Shown here: positions 8,280-16,162 of the stretch, piece after piece | Layout: every line of letters begins with the position of its first letter | How positions within the stretch are numbered: the stretch's first letter is position 1 | Source: a virus | Strand: one strand, 5' to 3' | DNA length: 64,000 bases | Virus record (IMG/VR): IMGVR_UViG_3300044712_000833 | Span: 62,001-126,000 of that record | The notes under the pieces: model-generated | The model's database searches: none | Seen by the model: only the letters and a program-made list of their open reading frames with translations | Told to the model about the DNA's origin: nothing | Translations under genes and position numbers: made by a program

Positions 8280-9128
8280 TTATTCATAATTTTTATATAA
8301 GCTTTCAAATACATACTCTTTATTGCTTTTACCGTTCAATCGTCTAAAAGAAGAATTACCGTTTTCTAAAAACTCATGGGATTTATAAATGTCGTTAGGT
8401 ATTTTTATAACATAATCTTCAGAAGTTGTTTTTCCATCAAAAGACAATAACCATTTTGCCTTCTGATTTCTAAGAAAATTCCAAAGAGTATTGTAATTAT
8501 CTAAAGTACCATAATACATGCCTTTTATTCCAGCATAAGGGGGATCAAGATATATAACATCGTTTTCTGAAGTAGTTATGTTTTCATAAGATTGATTGAT
8601 AAAAGTAACATTTCTAGACTCTATTACATTTTTCCATTGCAACATTATATCTAGAAGTTTTTCTGGAATAATTCCATTTCTGTTAGGGTGAAGAGGGTTG
8701 TTGAAGTATCCGTTTTTATTATATCTAGGCATCCCGTTAAATGTGGTTCTCATGATAAACATAAAGTCGTATGGGGACTTTTCTACATTAAACTTTTCTC
8801 TGACTTTAATGTAATAGTCTTTCTTTTTATCCCAATCATCGATTGAGTTCATTTCTTTCCACAAATCTTTATAGTGCTTATAAACCCCCTCTGCGTCTAA
8901 AATAATGGTTTTCCAGAGAGATATTAAGTCGTTGTTTATGTCGCTTAGAACAAATTTGTTGACCTTTATAGATGATGTGGCTAATTTCACAAAAACACTC
9001 CCTCCTCCAACAAAGGGTTCATAATAAACATCTATTTCTTTAGGCATCATGCCCACTATTTTATCAGCCTGATTTCGTTTGCTACCAGACCACTTGATTA
9101 CAGGGTTTATTTTTTTCATATTACGCAT
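8280..9128 (-). CDS. dam: DNA adenine methyltransferase (Dam/D12 class)
   Basis: About 280 residues. Near the N-terminus are PVIKWSGSKRNQ and YYEPFVGGGSVF (AdoMet-binding motif), and near residue 195 is DVIYLDPPYAG (catalytic DPPY). This is the order of alpha-class N6-adenine methyltransferases of the Dam family. It methylates adenine in a short DNA site that cannot be predicted here. The start may be the first ATG, which overlaps the upstream stop, or the ATG at 9119; neither has a strong ribosome binding site. Confidence 0.88.
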   Translation of the reverse strand: MRNMKKINPVIKWSGSKRNQADKIVGMMPKEIDVYYEPFVGGGSVFVKLATSSIKVNKFVLSDINNDLISLWKTIILDAEGVYKHYKDLWKEMNSIDDWDKKKDYYIKVREKFNVEKSPYDFMFIMRTTFNGMPRYNKNGYFNNPLHPNRNGIIPEKLLDIMLQWKNVIESRNVTFINQSYENITTSENDVIYLDPPYAGIKGMYYGTLDNYNTLWNFLRNQKAKWLLSFDGKTTSEDYVIKIPNDIYKSHEFLENGNSSFRRLNGKSNKEYVFESLYKNYE

Positions 9129-9267
9129 TATCTAATTGACAAAGCTGATCGTTCAATTGCTCTAACACTTTAATCCAAAGTTCTTCTTCCTCTTTGTTTT
9201 TAGGAGGAAAAGGTAAATCATCTATTTCATATGCTATCTCTATAATCTTATCTTTTATACTTGTCAT
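9121..9267 (-). CDS. unknown small acidic protein (48 aa)
   Basis: ATG after an AGAGGTG ribosome binding site. The protein is highly charged (NKEEEELWIKVLEQ) and helical. It overlaps the start of dam and is followed upstream by a palindrome copy. Confidence 0.5.
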   Translation of the reverse strand: MTSIKDKIIEIAYEIDDLPFPPKNKEEEELWIKVLEQLNDQLCQLDNA

Positions 9268-9288
9268 TTTCACCTCTTAATAAAATGC

Positions 9289-9459
9289 CTATTTTATAAT
9301 GTTATCTGTATCTGTTGAAATTAAGCCAACTGATCCTAAAAGCATAAAAGCAAAAGATACTTTCAAGTATAGAGAACTCATTATTCCATCAAGCCCAAAA
9401 AATAAAATATAAATAAGACAAGCACCTAATCCCACTAAACCAAAAATCCTTTGTTTCAT
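9289..9459 (-). CDS. small membrane protein (56 aa)
   Basis: Two hydrophobic stretches (IFGLVGLGACLIYILFF and SFAFMLLGSVGLI) predict two membrane helices. Its ATG overlaps the TAA of the upstream gene. A role in the host envelope is likely but unproven. Confidence 0.55.
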   Translation of the reverse strand: MKQRIFGLVGLGACLIYILFFGLDGIMSSLYLKVSFAFMLLGSVGLISTDTDNIIK

Positions 9460-9755
9460 TAGTAACCTCTTCCGTAGAAATCAAATATTTCTGCTACAGA
9501 CCGAAAAGCCAATTCGTTACAGTTATTACCTAACACATTTCTTAAATTTTCAGCATATCTTTTCACATGTTCATAAAAGTAACTGTGTTGAGAATTTTTT
9601 GAAAAATAATTTCTCAAAAGTCTAGTAAAATCCATAAATCCATCTGTAGGGTCTTCTCTTCCGTTCTTTGAAGATAAATATGCTGATTCGACTGCTGTTA
9701 TCAGTCTATTTATATCGTCCCAAAAGTAAACTGTTTGTTGAAGTTGAGTTTTCAT
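9459..9755 (-). CDS. unknown protein (98 aa)
   Basis: Soluble helical protein with a tyrosine-rich tail ending FYGRGY. No known family seen. Confidence 0.5.
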   Translation of the reverse strand: MKTQLQQTVYFWDDINRLITAVESAYLSSKNGREDPTDGFMDFTRLLRNYFSKNSQHSYFYEHVKRYAENLRNVLGNNCNELAFRSVAEIFDFYGRGY

Positions 9756-9778
9756 AATATTTTTATAAAATGTATGCT

Positions 9779-9991
9779 TTATAATGGTTCCAGCAATTTT
9801 TGCATTGCGTGATGAAAGCTATCACAAATCATATATTTATCTTCTCCATCAATATAGAAGCACCAACCTTCACCCTCTGACCAAGCAACGTGTTTTCCAG
9901 TATCTCTAAAAACAAGGCTAACAGGGTAGAGACTCATTATATACTTCATTTCTTCTGTATTATTAGCATGTTCTATTTGTTCTTTTTTCAT
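9779..9991 (-). CDS. unknown protein (70 aa)
   Basis: Small alpha/beta protein (VSLVFRDTGKHVAW, then GWCFYIDGEDKYMICDSF). A palindrome copy lies at 10005-10022 just upstream. Not recognised. Confidence 0.45.
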   Translation of the reverse strand: MKKEQIEHANNTEEMKYIMSLYPVSLVFRDTGKHVAWSEGEGWCFYIDGEDKYMICDSFHHAMQKLLEPL

Positions 9992-10018
9992 ATTTGCTCT
10001 TTCGATAAAATATCGCTT

Positions 10019-11386
10019 TTATTCATCGTCTTGTATAAAAGAAGGTTGTTCAGGCTGACCGTTTTCTTCCTGTTCCATATCGTACATTCTAAGAAAATCG
10101 CCTTCCCATCCAAGTTCTCTTTTTCCTTTTTTGCCTTCTCGATTCTTTACCCAAAACACCGCTGGCTTTCTGGTTGTTCTAATCATAACAACTGCATTGG
10201 GAGCCTTACCGCCAGCCTGACTTAAATCGTTAAGTTGATAATCATAAATCTTATCACGATATTCTGATCCGCCTTGACCACTAACTTTTTTATTTTGATG
10301 AACTGCTATGATTGCTACATCCATTTCTCTCTGATAAGCTTTTAATCGATAAGAAATATAATTAATCTTAATATGTTCGGGTTGCGAGTCACCGCTTCCA
10401 CCTATCATTATTTGTTCAATTTGGTCAATAAAAATTACCTTTACACCATCAGCAACAGCTTTTCTGATTTTTGTTCTAAGGAGTGGTAATGTCATTTCAG
10501 AGGAATCGTCATAAACGAGAGGAGACTTTGAAATTTTTCCTAAAGCTTCTTGATACTTAACTAATTCACTATCTGATAATTGACCCTTTTCGATTCGAAT
10601 TTGAGATATGCCAGTTTGTCTCTGAACAAGCTTGTTATTAATTTCTTCAGCACTAGACTCGAAGGTAAAAAGTTTTACTTTTACTTTTTTAGTTTCTTCA
10701 GGATTTATTGCGATGTTATAAATAAGATTAAGTACTAAGGTTGACTTTCCTTCGTTTTGTTCTGAAGCAATAAGATAAAATCTAGGCGCAATTCCACCAG
10801 CATATTCATCCCAAAACTTAAGACCTGTTTCAATATACCTAGATTTTCCGTTGATGGTGTCTTGAAATTGTTGAATATTCTTTTCTGCAACATCCTTAGA
10901 TGTTCTTGTGTTTTGAGTTGGTGATCCAACATACGCACTAATTTTACCAGATTCAAAGTCCATCATGGATAAGATTTCAATTGGACGTTTACCTTCCTCA
11001 ACACCCTTTTTAATCTTTTCTGCCAACGCAGTTAGCTGTCTACTCGCTCTTAATTCTGAAATTTGAAAAGCGTAATTTTCAATTAATTCTGGACTTGAGT
11101 CCATATTTTTCAGATAATCTAAAGCATCTCTTCCATATAATTTTGTATTTGGAATGTTTATTTTTTCCAATAAACTTTTTCTTTCAAGATAATGAGAGAT
11201 AGTATCAATGTCTGGATACAAATCTGATTCTACTGTATCTTTAAAAGCCTCGTACAAAACCCCGTAAGGAACCCATCCAAAGGACGGTTTTTCTAACATG
11301 TCCTCTACTACAGAGAACAATGATCCATCTTTAAATAAAATACTAATTACATGAGCTTCTATGTTTTCATTATATGTTTTTGCCAT
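10019..11386 (-). CDS. dnaB: replicative DNA helicase, DnaB family
   Basis: 455 residues. An N-terminal helical domain is followed by a RecA-like core. The Walker A motif reads SEQNEGKST near residue 205, and Walker B reads VIFIDQIEQI. A later segment, IAVHQNKK, corresponds to the H4 region of DnaB. It unwinds duplex DNA ahead of the polymerase and would work with the adjacent primase-polymerase. The start overlaps the stop of the upstream gene, so the replication genes are translationally coupled. Confidence 0.88.
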   Translation of the reverse strand: MAKTYNENIEAHVISILFKDGSLFSVVEDMLEKPSFGWVPYGVLYEAFKDTVESDLYPDIDTISHYLERKSLLEKINIPNTKLYGRDALDYLKNMDSSPELIENYAFQISELRASRQLTALAEKIKKGVEEGKRPIEILSMMDFESGKISAYVGSPTQNTRTSKDVAEKNIQQFQDTINGKSRYIETGLKFWDEYAGGIAPRFYLIASEQNEGKSTLVLNLIYNIAINPEETKKVKVKLFTFESSAEEINNKLVQRQTGISQIRIEKGQLSDSELVKYQEALGKISKSPLVYDDSSEMTLPLLRTKIRKAVADGVKVIFIDQIEQIMIGGSGDSQPEHIKINYISYRLKAYQREMDVAIIAVHQNKKVSGQGGSEYRDKIYDYQLNDLSQAGGKAPNAVVMIRTTRKPAVFWVKNREGKKGKRELGWEGDFLRMYDMEQEENGQPEQPSFIQDDE

Positions 11387-11865
11387 TAATCATCATCCTC
11401 CTTTAATATAGACTTCAAATTCTTTAAAGTTTTCTTTTTAGCTTCAGCAGAGGCTACTTCCACCTTCTCTACTGGTTGAACTTTGAATTCTTCACTTGAC
11501 TTTTCTTCGTCATTTAAAGTTCTAACTGCATTTATCAAAAGTCCTTTAATAGAAGCTGGACGAATAATCATAAATTTTTTATTTAGATTATCATAATGTC
11601 CTTTTGCTATATTCATTGCTTTTTTCATTTTTTCTTGAGAGGGCGCAACTGCGTTCAGTTCGTCTAATTGGAGAATCCACTCTTCAAAATTAGATTTCTG
11701 TTTTCGATTGGGAATGCCGCCTTCTGGAATATTGAATGTCTTATATAACAAACGAAGAGTCCCAATAACTCTTTCTGGATAATGGGTAAAGTGTTCTGGA
11801 TCATTTCCCATTTTTCCAAAATAAAACATACCGTCTAAAATGTCGCCTTTCTTATTTTGAGACAT
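11386..11865 (-). CDS. unknown replication-cluster protein (about 159 aa)
   Basis: Starts at ATG TCT CAA, eight bases after an AAGGAG site inside the end of the primase-polymerase gene. The longer frame has no such site. Lysine-rich C-terminus with EVASAEAKKK. Its place between helicase and primase suggests a replication accessory role such as a helicase loader, but I see no diagnostic motif. Confidence 0.5.
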   Translation of the reverse strand: MSQNKKGDILDGMFYFGKMGNDPEHFTHYPERVIGTLRLLYKTFNIPEGGIPNRKQKSNFEEWILQLDELNAVAPSQEKMKKAMNIAKGHYDNLNKKFMIIRPASIKGLLINAVRTLNDEEKSSEEFKVQPVEKVEVASAEAKKKTLKNLKSILKEDDD

Positions 11866-12733
11866 ATAACTCCTTTGGAGCGTTTTTTGCGTAATGAAAT
11901 ATTGTAGCAATTGTTATTTGATTCGGAGTAAATCTTTCCCAACGATACTCTAAAGCGTCTCTATCGTATTTAGAACTTTTCTGAGACCACTTATCCCATA
12001 AAATAAATCCCTCTTCCCCCAAAGTCTTCAAAGCAAGACCTACGTTTATCCATGAGAAATAATCTTCACATACCCATTGAGGTATTTTGTCTAAAGCCGT
12101 TGCTACTCGTTTTAATGTTTTATCAGAACTCTCATTGTAATTACTTTTTGAGTTCTGTTTTTTTTCTTTTCCACGAAGCCAATCAAATTTTTCCTCTAAA
12201 TCTTTAGGTAAATTTGCTGGTTCTCTACTCCAATCGTCAGCCATTTTATATTCTTTTTTAATTCCATCCTCGTAAATATAAGACGGAGGAACAATAAAAT
12301 AAGCACCTTCTGATCTAATATCTACTCCTGCTTTTACGTTGGCATGGCTATTCATTGTCCCTTTATAAACAACGTGTAATCCTCCAGAAGCAGTTATAGA
12401 ATGCAAAGCTCCTTGGTCACTTATTCCCATAGAAGCAAAGCTGTCAAATCCCTTTTTTCCGCCCCTAACGTCAATGTCTAATACAGTTATATTAGATTTC
12501 CCACAATAAATGCCAATACAAGCTTCAGGGTATCTACCCCACCATTCCTTGATTTGTTGAATGTCTAATGTAGCCATTTTAAAACCACCCTTGTTATAAG
12601 GGGCTTTGGTTGGAATTATTATTGTCTTTCCTTTTTCATTTACAAACGGCTTGCTAGGCTTTTCTCTTGCAGGAAAAACATACCACCCACGCCTAGCATA
12701 TTCAATTGCCTTTTCAAGTAGAATGTTTTGCAT
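11852..12733 (-). CDS. primase-polymerase (Prim-Pol domain)
   Basis: 293 residues from the ATG that lies eight bases after GGAG; an in-frame GTG is nine bases further upstream. The N-terminus has ARRGWYVFPAREKPSKP and later NKGGF, WWGRYPEACIGIYCG and VLDIDVRGG with its DxD metal site. These are the conserved blocks of bifunctional DNA primase/polymerase domains. The C-terminal 100 residues resemble a PriCT-type helical region (WVCEDYFSWINVGLALK..GEEGFILWDKWS). It makes primers for the DnaB-type helicase encoded next door. Confidence 0.85.
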   Translation of the reverse strand: MQNILLEKAIEYARRGWYVFPAREKPSKPFVNEKGKTIIIPTKAPYNKGGFKMATLDIQQIKEWWGRYPEACIGIYCGKSNITVLDIDVRGGKKGFDSFASMGISDQGALHSITASGGLHVVYKGTMNSHANVKAGVDIRSEGAYFIVPPSYIYEDGIKKEYKMADDWSREPANLPKDLEEKFDWLRGKEKKQNSKSNYNESSDKTLKRVATALDKIPQWVCEDYFSWINVGLALKTLGEEGFILWDKWSQKSSKYDRDALEYRWERFTPNQITIATIFHYAKNAPKELYVSK

Positions 12734-12734
12734 T

Positions 12735-13208
12735 TTATTCACTCCAATATTCGTCTGATCCGTAGTCGTATATAATAGGGCTATGTTTTCCTATCATTCC
12801 CCAATTTCTATTTTCGTAATGCGGAACATCACCTATATCGTATTTTTTACAAAATTCCTTGACAATATTTCTTATCTCATCTGTTCTTTTATGAGAAGTA
12901 AAATGCAATCTTTTTTGAACAAGATATAACCCTTTTTTATCACATTTTACAACTGGTGCAAAATAATCTTCGTCCTTGTTTTTAACAATATATTTCCACT
13001 TTAAACTTTCTAATATATTTTGCTCAATTGAAGAATCATCTTTCTTGTTTAAAACTACCTTAACAACATAATCTTTATGTAAGAATATTTCTCTACAATG
13101 ATTGCGCCAAGGAATGTTCTTTTTCTTTAATAATTGATTATCTAAATAAACGTCTTTTCCAATTATTTCCACTGTCAGCATATTTTTATACAGGGATGTT
13201 ATTGGCAT
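12735..13208 (-). CDS. kinase-fold remnant or pseudokinase
   Basis: Up to 157 residues. YVVKVV resembles the beta-3 lysine strand of protein kinase-like folds, YLVQKRL the hinge, ENRNWG the catalytic-loop Asn region and IIYDYG the DFG position. The usual catalytic aspartate of HxD is not obvious, so this may be a minimal or inactive kinase. The first ATG lies inside a perfect hairpin (13188-13216). The ATG at 13181, just past it, is an alternative start. Neither has a clear ribosome binding site. Confidence 0.45.
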   Translation of the reverse strand: MPITSLYKNMLTVEIIGKDVYLDNQLLKKKNIPWRNHCREIFLHKDYVVKVVLNKKDDSSIEQNILESLKWKYIVKNKDEDYFAPVVKCDKKGLYLVQKRLHFTSHKRTDEIRNIVKEFCKKYDIGDVPHYENRNWGMIGKHSPIIYDYGSDEYWSE

Positions 13209-13216
13209 CCCTGTAT
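13188..13216 (-). promoter_or_regulatory. 11-bp hairpin over the start of the kinase-like gene
   Basis: ATACAGGGATG and CATCCCTGTAT pair perfectly around a 7-base loop. There is no T-run after it on either strand, so it does not look like a terminator. It would hide the first start codon. Confidence 0.6.
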
Positions 13217-13227
13217 TTATAAAATTT

Positions 13228-13839
13228 CTATTCTATTAATTCTTTTGAAAAAATAATCCATTCTAAAATTTTATTTTTTCTTTCTTCTGTAAAGAAATCC
13301 AGCGATGAGTTATACCAATCTTCAAAACCCATCTTTCTTTTTGAACTATTGCATGATTTACAAGAAGGGACACAGTTGGTTATATCGTTTGAGCCATCGT
13401 TTATAATGTGGTCTTTATGAAAATCTTGTTTATTTATTTTTAAGTGAGTTTCTATATCGATTCCGCAATAGCAACAAAGATTGTCGAAATAATTTTTACA
13501 ATTTCTCCATTGATTATCGGATATTTTATGAAATCCTTTTTGGTAATATCTCTTTAGTTGATATTCTTTTATTTTAGATTTATTATTTTTTCTCCAGTTG
13601 GATTGAATGTTTTTATATTTTTCTGGATTGTCTTTATAGTTTCTCTTCGCCTTATCTAAAAAATAATCTTTGTCATTCAAATAAAGACTTTTATTGTAGG
13701 AACTTACTTTTTCTCTGTTCTCTATTTGATATTCTTTTTGATATTCAACCCTGCATTTTTTACAGGGTTGAATTATTTTATTTGATTTTTTGTAAAAGTC
13801 TTTATCTTCTTTTTCTATTAAGCACTTCGAACACTTCAT
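13228..13839 (-). CDS. HNH endonuclease, probably a free-standing homing enzyme
   Basis: 203 residues. The N-terminus has CSKC..CKKCR, a zinc pair seen in many phage HNH proteins. The C-terminal half has CCYCG, then HKDHIINDGSNDITNCVPSC and CNSSK, the HNH fold with structural cysteines. It sits between SSB and the kinase-like gene with no good ribosome binding site and a more AT-rich sequence. Its insertion into the replication operon as a mobile gene is inferred. Confidence 0.75.
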   Translation of the reverse strand: MKCSKCLIEKEDKDFYKKSNKIIQPCKKCRVEYQKEYQIENREKVSSYNKSLYLNDKDYFLDKAKRNYKDNPEKYKNIQSNWRKNNKSKIKEYQLKRYYQKGFHKISDNQWRNCKNYFDNLCCYCGIDIETHLKINKQDFHKDHIINDGSNDITNCVPSCKSCNSSKRKMGFEDWYNSSLDFFTEERKNKILEWIIFSKELIE

Positions 13840-13845
13840 TATTAA

Positions 13846-14250
13846 TTAGAAGGGAATATCTGATTCGTCAGGGGTTTCCACAGGAACTTCTACTTCAGAT
13901 TGACGAGGGTTTCCAGAAGCATTTGATCCAAGGAATTGAAAATTACTCATAACAACCTTTGTGAAATACTTTACATCACCATTCTTATCTTCAAACTTAT
14001 CAGTCTTTAAGCGACCTTCAACATAGAGTTGACTTCCCTTATGAACATATTCCTGAATAACATCGCCCAACTTTCCCCAAACTTCAATGTTGAACCATTC
14101 GGTTTCTTTTCTGGTTTCGCCACCCTGAGTCTTGTAAGAATTGTTTACCGCAATGCTGAAAGAAACAACTTTCTTTCCTGAATTAGTATATTTTCCTTCA
14201 GGGTCTTTTCCTACATTCCCCATTAATTGTACGCGATTTAGATTAGCCAT
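13846..14250 (-). CDS. ssb: single-stranded DNA-binding protein
   Basis: 134 residues of typical bacterial SSB. MANLNRVQLMGNVGKDPE opens the OB fold, followed by SFSIAVNNSY and TEWFNIEVWGKLGD, then SQLYVEGRLKTDKF. A short disordered linker ends in the acidic tail DESDIPF, which binds partner proteins. It covers ssDNA at the fork and lies between the RecA-like ATPase and the helicase cluster. Confidence 0.95.
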   Translation of the reverse strand: MANLNRVQLMGNVGKDPEGKYTNSGKKVVSFSIAVNNSYKTQGGETRKETEWFNIEVWGKLGDVIQEYVHKGSQLYVEGRLKTDKFEDKNGDVKYFTKVVMSNFQFLGSNASGNPRQSEVEVPVETPDESDIPF

Positions 14251-14265
14251 TTTTATTTAGTCTCC

Positions 14266-15210
14266 TTATACCTTTTTCATTTCATCAAGAACAATTTTTA
14301 ACTTTTCAAGACTGAGTTCGTTTGGATTTCCATGTTTTTCAAAAACAAGAGTCTTGTAATCCTTTTCAGGATTAGATTTTACCAACTGAGCAACTTCGCG
14401 TTTCACATCAGCCAATGTTCGATTATCAGCCAAAACAACAGGTGCTTCATCTGAACCACTGTCGAGCCAATTCATCAAATCTCGACCAACTTGAGGATTA
14501 ATCTTGAAAGTCTTACCGTCCAAGAGTCCAGTACGATCTTTACTTGCTACGGCAGTATGATTGTCATCAATGTCCAAAAAGACAGTGAATTCGTATTCCA
14601 TACCTTCACGTTGAACAGGCTTCAAACCCAACTTGCGAACTCGACTGTTACCGTGTTCGTCTTTCTCTTGAACATACTCCATCTTTGACCGCATGGTTGC
14701 GATTAAGTGCATGTTGCATTGGAGCATCTTGTCAACAAATCGGTTGTGGTCAGGTGTTACTTCTCGCCATGCCGTATAACTATTTCCAGATTTGCTCTTC
14801 GTTGCTACAGTATTTTGCTTTTCAAGCAAACCCCCTTCTCCAGCCCATAGATGAGTAGTGCTGTCAACAATAGCAACTTCAATACCATTGTTTTCGCAAA
14901 TTTCAATTGCATTGATATACTTATCTGCACTAAATGGAGCTGTAAGAGTAATGGCGTTGTATTCGCCAATTTTAGTATTTGCAATCACGGAATTTACATA
15001 AAGTTCTCCGCTACCGTTTTCGGTATCGATAACTGCAATCTTTTCCCAAACTTTTTCGTCAGATAGATTGGGATATTTTTCTTTCATCAAACCAAAAGCC
15101 AACAAAAGTGATCCGGCAGTTTTTCCACCTCCGGCAGGAGCCGTAATGCCCATTTTCAAATAAGCCTTGCGACGAGCGGCTTTCTTCAATTGTAAAACTT
15201 GACTATTCAT
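14266..15210 (-). CDS. RecA-like phage ATPase (AAA_24/Sak4-like)
   Basis: 314 residues. The Walker A motif reads TAPAGGGKTAG near residue 25 and is followed by IAVIDTENGSGE. IEVAIVDSTTHLW supplies Walker B. This is the arrangement of phage nucleotide-binding proteins related to RecA/Sak4 that promote annealing or recombination together with SSB. The adjacent ssb gene, 15 bases downstream, supports this. GC content is slightly higher than in its neighbours. Confidence 0.75.
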   Translation of the reverse strand: MNSQVLQLKKAARRKAYLKMGITAPAGGGKTAGSLLLAFGLMKEKYPNLSDEKVWEKIAVIDTENGSGELYVNSVIANTKIGEYNAITLTAPFSADKYINAIEICENNGIEVAIVDSTTHLWAGEGGLLEKQNTVATKSKSGNSYTAWREVTPDHNRFVDKMLQCNMHLIATMRSKMEYVQEKDEHGNSRVRKLGLKPVQREGMEYEFTVFLDIDDNHTAVASKDRTGLLDGKTFKINPQVGRDLMNWLDSGSDEAPVVLADNRTLADVKREVAQLVKSNPEKDYKTLVFEKHGNPNELSLEKLKIVLDEMKKV

Positions 15211-15222
15211 TTATCCTCCAAA

Positions 15223-15720
15223 TTATTTTGTTAGTACTTCAACAATTCTATTTACTTCAATTGTAAAATTTTCATCATCCTCATATAAAACGGTATAATC
15301 ATTTAAATTTTCATTTGAATGATATTCTCGTTTTGAAAGATGAATTTTAAAGACCCCGTATTCTTCTTGTAAAAAGGGGACTAAACTCTTAGAAACCCCA
15401 TGCACAATAAGAACGAATTTATCAAACGTTTTATTCTCATGAATCTTTACTTCAGAGTCATCATCATTAAATGCTATAATTTTCTCTGCTAAATAACTCT
15501 TCTCAAAATCAAATAGTTCATTATATGAAACCAATTGATCTGATATAAACTTTTCTACTTCTTCTGTCTTATCGCCCTTCCAATAAAAATTCGATTTTAA
15601 ATTGTTTCTAAGTTTATTCTTCGGATTTATATTCCAAATCCATGCCATAGATTCAACTATATCGATGAACTTGTTTTTAGTTTGTGGGTCGCCTGACAGG
15701 AGAATTATTGCTTTTTTCAT
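15223..15720 (-). CDS. unknown protein resembling a degenerate dNMP kinase
   Basis: 165 residues. It starts KKAIILLSGDPQTKNKFIDIV, where a nucleotide kinase would carry its P-loop, but the GxxxxGKS motif is absent. The rest is acidic alpha/beta. It heads the replication gene cluster. The resemblance to the real kinase at 35988-36551 is only by layout, so treat it as unknown. Confidence 0.4.
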   Translation of the reverse strand: MKKAIILLSGDPQTKNKFIDIVESMAWIWNINPKNKLRNNLKSNFYWKGDKTEEVEKFISDQLVSYNELFDFEKSYLAEKIIAFNDDDSEVKIHENKTFDKFVLIVHGVSKSLVPFLQEEYGVFKIHLSKREYHSNENLNDYTVLYEDDENFTIEVNRIVEVLTK

Positions 15721-15810
15721 TGTTTTCTCCTTTTTTATTTTATTTTTTACTGCGATTTTATCATCTAAAAATCACTTCATTATTATAACCTCCAATTTAA
15801 TTTTATAGGC
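15721..15810 (-). other. non-coding stretch downstream of the tRNA cluster
   Basis: Contains GGAGG-TTATAATA-ATG followed almost at once by a stop, so any leader peptide would be two codons long. The TATAAT here is preceded by no clear -35 box. Confidence 0.3.
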
Positions 15811-15886
15811 GCGGGAGACAGGATTTGAACCCGTATGTGTCCAGTTACCCTTTCAACATGTTAGAAGCATGAGGGGATACACCCGC
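15811..15886 (-). tRNA. tRNA-like element without a D arm; anticodon loop resembles Arg(TCT)
   Basis: The acceptor GCGGGTG/CTCCCGC (6 of 7 pairs) and a normal T arm (ACGGG TTCAAAT CCTGT) are clear. Total length is 76. The region that should hold D and anticodon arms has no GG-containing D loop. Instead it can form one long hairpin: CATG-CTTCTAA-CATG, extended by CCT/AGG and by TGTATCC/GGACACA. The CTTCTAA loop would read as anticodon TCT. This layout recalls the tRNA-like domain of tmRNA more than a tRNA. It may be a degenerate tRNA-Arg or a tRNA mimic. Confidence 0.45.
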
Positions 15887-15890
15887 AAAA

Positions 15891-15993
15891 TGAGAGTTTA
15901 GGATTTCTCACAACCAGCACATAATTATCCTACGCAAAGTTCGCCAATCTTGCGCTTCGATGAATGTGAAGTTCCGCTTCAACGGCATCCATC
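15891..15993 (-). ncRNA. spacer with three short hairpins between tRNA-Gly and the tRNA-like element
   Basis: From its 5' end on the minus strand: GATGGATG/CATTCATC around an inner TGAAG/CTTCA stem (15959-15993), a CGCAA/TTGCG hairpin (about 15931-15954), and TGAGA/TCTCA (15891-15910). These may guide processing of the tRNA precursor. Confidence 0.4.
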
Positions 15994-16000
15994 TATTTGA

Positions 16001-16072
16001 GCGAACAACGGGGAACGATCCCGCAACATCTTGATTGGAAATCAAGTACTCTACCAATTGAGTTATGTTCGC
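16001..16072 (-). tRNA. tRNA-Gly(TCC)
   Basis: Full cloverleaf: acceptor GCGAACA/TGTTCGC, D arm with TTGG, anticodon stem CTTGA/TCAAG with loop TTTCCAA, and T arm GCGGG ATCGTTC CCCGT. The anticodon is TCC. CCA is not encoded; the discriminator is T. Confidence 0.9.
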
Positions 16073-16090
16073 ATCTCAATCAATAATATA

Positions 16091-16119
16091 ATTCTACCAC
16101 AATTTTTTATTCTTGTCAA
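16091..16119 (-). promoter_or_regulatory. sigma-70 promoter for tRNA-Gly
   Basis: TTGACA, 17 bp, TAGAAT on the minus strand, just after the terminator of the upstream operon and about 18 bases before tRNA-Gly. Confidence 0.8.
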
Positions 16120-16130
16120 GTGCTAAAATA

Positions 16131-16160
16131 AAATTACCAGCCAAACATGACTGGTAATTT
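16131..16160 (-). terminator. rho-independent terminator of the tRNA/sHsp operon
   Basis: AAATTACCAG/CTGGTAATTT, 10 bp with a 10-base loop, followed by ATTTT on the minus strand. It ends the transcript that carries tRNA-Trp, -Met, -Lys and the heat-shock protein. Confidence 0.8.
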
Positions 16161-16162
16161 TT

